Positions 5,567 to 7,657 of a stretch of DNA of 7,657 nucleotides are shown here, one piece after another (positions within the stretch are counted from its first letter, which is position 1; every line of letters begins with the position of its first letter). Origin of the DNA: CAYFJO01 sp964343305 (GTDB lineage Bacteria > Planctomycetota > Planctomycetia > Pirellulales > Pirellulaceae); the NCBI GenBank assembly GCA_964343305.1, contig CAYFJO010000501.1, positions 1-7,657 of the forward strand, read 5' to 3'. The position numbers were made by a program, and so were the translations under genes. The notes below the pieces were generated by a model. That model was given only the letters and a program-made list of their open reading frames with translations, did no database searches and was not told the DNA's origin.

Positions 5567-6025
5567 TTAACCAGCTTTGGTCGCCGATGCTTCGCCAGTA
5601 CCAGTGGCCGCGTGGTGGTCTTCCAACAGTCGAGTCAATTCGTCGACCCCAGCCTGCTCTTCCTTGAGGATGTCTTCGATAAAGACTTCCAGGGCCCGGT
5701 CTCCCTCGGCGACACTCAACGCTTCGTTGTAGAGCGATACGGCGGCGGATTCGAACGCCAGGCCGTACTTCAACATCTCGACCAAATCGTTGGATTGTTT
5801 GATCGAATTCCGCTCGATGGTTGGCACACCACCCAAGGCCGCGATCTTCTCGCCGACCAGCTTGGCATGGCCAAACGACTCTTCGGCATTGCCAAAGAAC
5901 ATTTTCGAATAGACTTCACGCCACAATCCAGAGACGACAAAGCCTGCTTGAGCGTATTGGGCGACGCCGGTCCATTCGTGTCGCAGACATTCGTTGAGTT
6001 TTTCGATGACATGTGCTTTGTCCAT
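5567..6025 (-). CDS. Ferritin-like / bacterioferritin-type protein
   Basis: The 152-residue protein is a four-helix ferritin-like protein of about the length of bacterioferritin. Helix A has 'LNECLRHEWTGVAQYAQAG' (E17, Y24), helix B 'NAEESFGHAKLVGEKIAALGGVP' (E48, E49, H53), helix C 'MLKYGLAFESAAVSLYNEAL' (E92) and helix D 'FIEDILKEEQAGVDELTRLL' (E122, E123). These are the expected positions for a di-iron ferroxidase centre storing or detoxifying iron. Two differences stand out: helix B has E-x3-H where ferritins normally have E-x2-H, and helix D has Gly126 where bacterioferritin has its ligand His. No haem-binding Met can be assigned with certainty. GAGGG at 6035-6031 lies 5 nt before the ATG. 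A variable tail follows residue 135. It converges on the Fur-box gene, which supports an iron role. Confidence 0.82.
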   Translation of the reverse strand: MDKAHVIEKLNECLRHEWTGVAQYAQAGFVVSGLWREVYSKMFFGNAEESFGHAKLVGEKIAALGGVPTIERNSIKQSNDLVEMLKYGLAFESAAVSLYNEALSVAEGDRALEVFIEDILKEEQAGVDELTRLLEDHHAATGTGEASATKAG

Positions 6026-6335
6026 GGTCGCCCTCGCGGTTGTGTAATAGGTGGATGATTTTTAGATGGGTTTGGTTCGTACTTCGACACGAATCATAGC
6101 GTGACTTTACCTGAAGTCCATACGAACGCAACTCTTTTTCTGGAAATACTTTATCGCGGCTTGTTAACGATAACTGGTCTCGAAAACCGCGGTCGTTGGC
6201 ACTGAAAACAGTGAGACAAGGTATCGCCTTAAGGCGCGTTGACGGCAATGTTATCAAAGAATGGGTTTCAAATGCTGCGATCGTTCCAGCAGACTGACAA
6301 TCCAAACTGAGGATCCAGATTGCGAAGAGATCACT
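6026..6335. other. Gene-free stretch between the ferritin-like gene and the regulator
   Basis: These 310 bases hold the ferritin-like leader and its candidate promoter (6093-6120). Beyond that I see only a perfect 12-bp palindrome CGCCTTAAGGCG (6225-6236), of unknown meaning. There is no tRNA fold, no open frame with coding character and no clear intrinsic terminator after the regulator stop at 6336; a TGCTG/CAGCA hairpin near 6274-6292 lacks a T tract. Confidence 0.5.
6093..6120 (-). promoter_or_regulatory. Candidate promoter of the ferritin-like gene
   Basis: On the minus strand: TGGACT (6120-6115, four of six to TTGACA), a 16-bp spacer and TATGAT (6098-6093, five of six to TATAAT). Transcription would start near 6086, giving a leader of about 60 nt. 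No Fur-type palindrome is visible around it. Confidence 0.4.
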
Positions 6336-7657
6336 TCACTCACTGGCATCGACATCGGATGGCGGCTGAATGCCAAATCGTTGGATCTTCTTTTCCAGTG
6401 TGGACCGGTTGATGCTGAGCATGCGAGCGGCTTGTGGCAATTGCCAGCCGGTCCACCTCAACATGCGAAGGATGTGTTCATGTTCGATGTCTTCCAGACT
6501 TGCCGGCACAAATGAATCGAGATTTGAATTCCGTGAATCGGCTTCCCCCAACGCAAGCTCCTCCACTTGAATTTCAGTGCCTTGAGCTATCGTGGTGACC
6601 CGTTCAACGGTGTCTTTCAACTCACGAACGTTACCCGTCCAGTCGAAAGCGCGCAAGGCGTCGAGCGTTTCTGATGCGAAAGCCAAATTGGTCCGACCGA
6701 GGTTTGCGGCCTTGCTTTGCAGGAAATGCCGAGCCAGCGTCAGTACATCTTCGCGACGTTCGCGCAACGGTGGCACGCTGATCGTGAAGTCTCGCAACCG
6801 CTCGGCCAGTTCGCTTGCGAATTCGCGTCTTTCGACAGCCGCATCAAGATCGTGGCGAGTGGTTGCAACAATTCGCAAATCCAGCTCACCGTCCACCGGT
6901 GCGTCGTCCACGTCATCCTGCTCACCGGCCAGCACCAGCGCCAATTTGGCTTGTGTCGCGGGCGGCATTTCAGCAACTTCGACCAGATGCAACGTGCCGC
7001 CTCGAGCTTGATCGATGCTTTCCAACAACTGTTCGCATTGCAAAAGGTTCCCGCTCCGTGCCCGGCAGTCCAACACCACAAACGGTGCCTTTCGACGCCG
7101 ACCGTGGAAATGAATCGTGCGAGCAACAAGTCCTTTGCCAACACCTCGCTCGCCGCGCACCAAAACGTGCAAATCCGATTCGGCCGCACCAACGATTGAC
7201 TCACGTAGTTGCCGCATGGCATTGCTGTCCCCGATCAATTCGCTTTCGAAATTCAACAACTGACGCAGAGATTGATTTTCCGCCCGTGTCCGTTGGAGTT
7301 CGCCACTGAGTTCTTCGTGCCGCTGAAGTTTGGCCAGCGATCGTCCCATTTGTTCCGCAACCGCCAAAGTAAACTCCAGGGCGCGGGCGTCCAGCAGGTT
7401 CTCATGCTTCAGCGAGTATAAGTGCAACAGGCCGAGAAGTTGTGTGTCGTCTTGAATCGGTGCACAGATCACGCTTTGGGCGTCGATGTGCAACAACGTG
7501 GGATACTTGGCATCTTGCTGCGCGGTTGTCTGGGAGGAAATGTTGGTCGCCAAAATTGCTTGCCCTTTCGAGATGGCATCCAACGACAAACTCTTCGAAA
7601 GAGTGCGATAAGGCGCTTCGTCTTTCGACCGAAAACAAGTCAGACGCAGCACATCCG
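6336..7657 (-). CDS. GAF-AAA+-Fis regulator with degenerate sigma-54 activator core (5' end cut off)
   Basis: The frame runs open off the right edge; 438 residues are counted from the GTG at 7652, but GAT (Asp) precedes it in frame, so the true start lies outside, perhaps with an FHA domain as in planctomycete relatives. Residues 1-105 are the end of a GAF domain ('SVICAPIQDDTQLLGLLHLYS', 60-80). A coiled-coil linker (106-135) leads to an NtrC-type AAA+ domain (138-365): Walker A GERGVGKG (K173), 'GGTLHLVEVAEM' (218-229), 'LRIVATTRHDL' (259-269), 'SVPPLRERREDV' (292-303) and 'FDWTGNVREL' (336-345). A Fis-type helix-turn-helix closes it (about 393-427, 'AARMLSINRSTLEKKIQRF'). The GAFTGA loop that contacts sigma-54 is absent; Walker B has Val224 for Asp, sensor I has Arg266 for Asn, and one arginine-finger position is Ala279. 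It is likely a DNA-binding regulator, possibly sigma-54-independent. Confidence 0.85.
   Translation of the reverse strand, partial: DVLRLTCFRSKDEAPYRTLSKSLSLDAISKGQAILATNISSQTTAQQDAKYPTLLHIDAQSVICAPIQDDTQLLGLLHLYSLKHENLLDARALEFTLAVAEQMGRSLAKLQRHEELSGELQRTRAENQSLRQLLNFESELIGDSNAMRQLRESIVGAAESDLHVLVRGERGVGKGLVARTIHFHGRRRKAPFVVLDCRARSGNLLQCEQLLESIDQARGGTLHLVEVAEMPPATQAKLALVLAGEQDDVDDAPVDGELDLRIVATTRHDLDAAVERREFASELAERLRDFTISVPPLRERREDVLTLARHFLQSKAANLGRTNLAFASETLDALRAFDWTGNVRELKDTVERVTTIAQGTEIQVEELALGEADSRNSNLDSFVPASLEDIEHEHILRMLRWTGWQLPQAARMLSINRSTLEKKIQRFGIQPPSDVDASE

Noticed and set aside
5525..6058. A 177-codon plus-strand open frame opposite the ferritin-like gene
   Set aside because: Fully antisense to a well-supported gene; no motif of its own.
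6740..7222. A 160-codon minus-strand frame within the regulator gene
   Set aside because: It is an out-of-frame reading of the regulator's AAA+ region, which is intact in its own frame; not evidence of a frameshift.
1..7657. tRNA, rRNA, CRISPR array, insertion sequence or prophage signs
   Set aside because: I looked for clover-leaf folds, regularly spaced repeats, transposase or integrase motifs and terminal inverted repeats and saw none.

Overview
The window looks like chromosomal DNA from a planctomycete, most likely a Rhodopirellula/Pirellulaceae-type organism. The grounds are the moderate GC content, weak or absent Shine-Dalgarno sites at several genes, and product types that I associate with that group: a zinc-ribbon two-membrane-segment protein, a GAF/AAA+/Fis regulator with an eroded ATPase core, a McsA-like CXXC protein and a small PC4-like protein. 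This assignment is inference from recognised families; no rRNA or other marker is present.

Layout from left to right. At 1-81 (minus) is the N-terminal end of a McsA-like/UvrB-UvrC-motif protein with a good sigma-70 promoter at 157-184. Diverging from it, a secreted alpha/beta hydrolase (379-1716) and a zinc-ribbon membrane protein (1732-2208) form a two-gene plus-strand unit. A convergent gap with a repeat-like palindrome (2209-2299) separates them from an ArsM-type arsenite methyltransferase homologue on the minus strand (2300-3481). A divergent control region (3482-3630) carries an exact TGTGA-N6-TCACA operator. From it a small ABM-fold monooxygenase (3631-3945) and an XdhC-type molybdenum hydroxylase maturation factor (3958-5049) run on the plus strand as an operon.

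Next is an iron-linked segment. A strong promoter (TTGACA-N16-TAGAAT) with a perfect 7-1-7 Fur-type palindrome just past its start site drives a 97-residue orphan protein (5179-5472). This gene ends in a clear intrinsic terminator (5497-5536) and converges on a ferritin-like gene (5567-6025, minus). After a gene-free gap, a minus-strand GAF-AAA+-Fis regulator (6336-7657) runs off the right edge.

How the genes may work together. The ferritin-like protein and the Fur-box gene probably belong to one iron response. The ABM and XdhC genes are almost certainly co-transcribed. The hydrolase and zinc-ribbon genes are probably co-transcribed. The most notable points are the Fur-box gene of unknown function, the NtrC-type regulator that has lost its GAFTGA loop and several ATPase residues, and the ArsM homologue with all three arsenic-binding cysteines plus a possible CRP-family operator at a class II position. 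I see no mobile element, CRISPR array, tRNA or rRNA.
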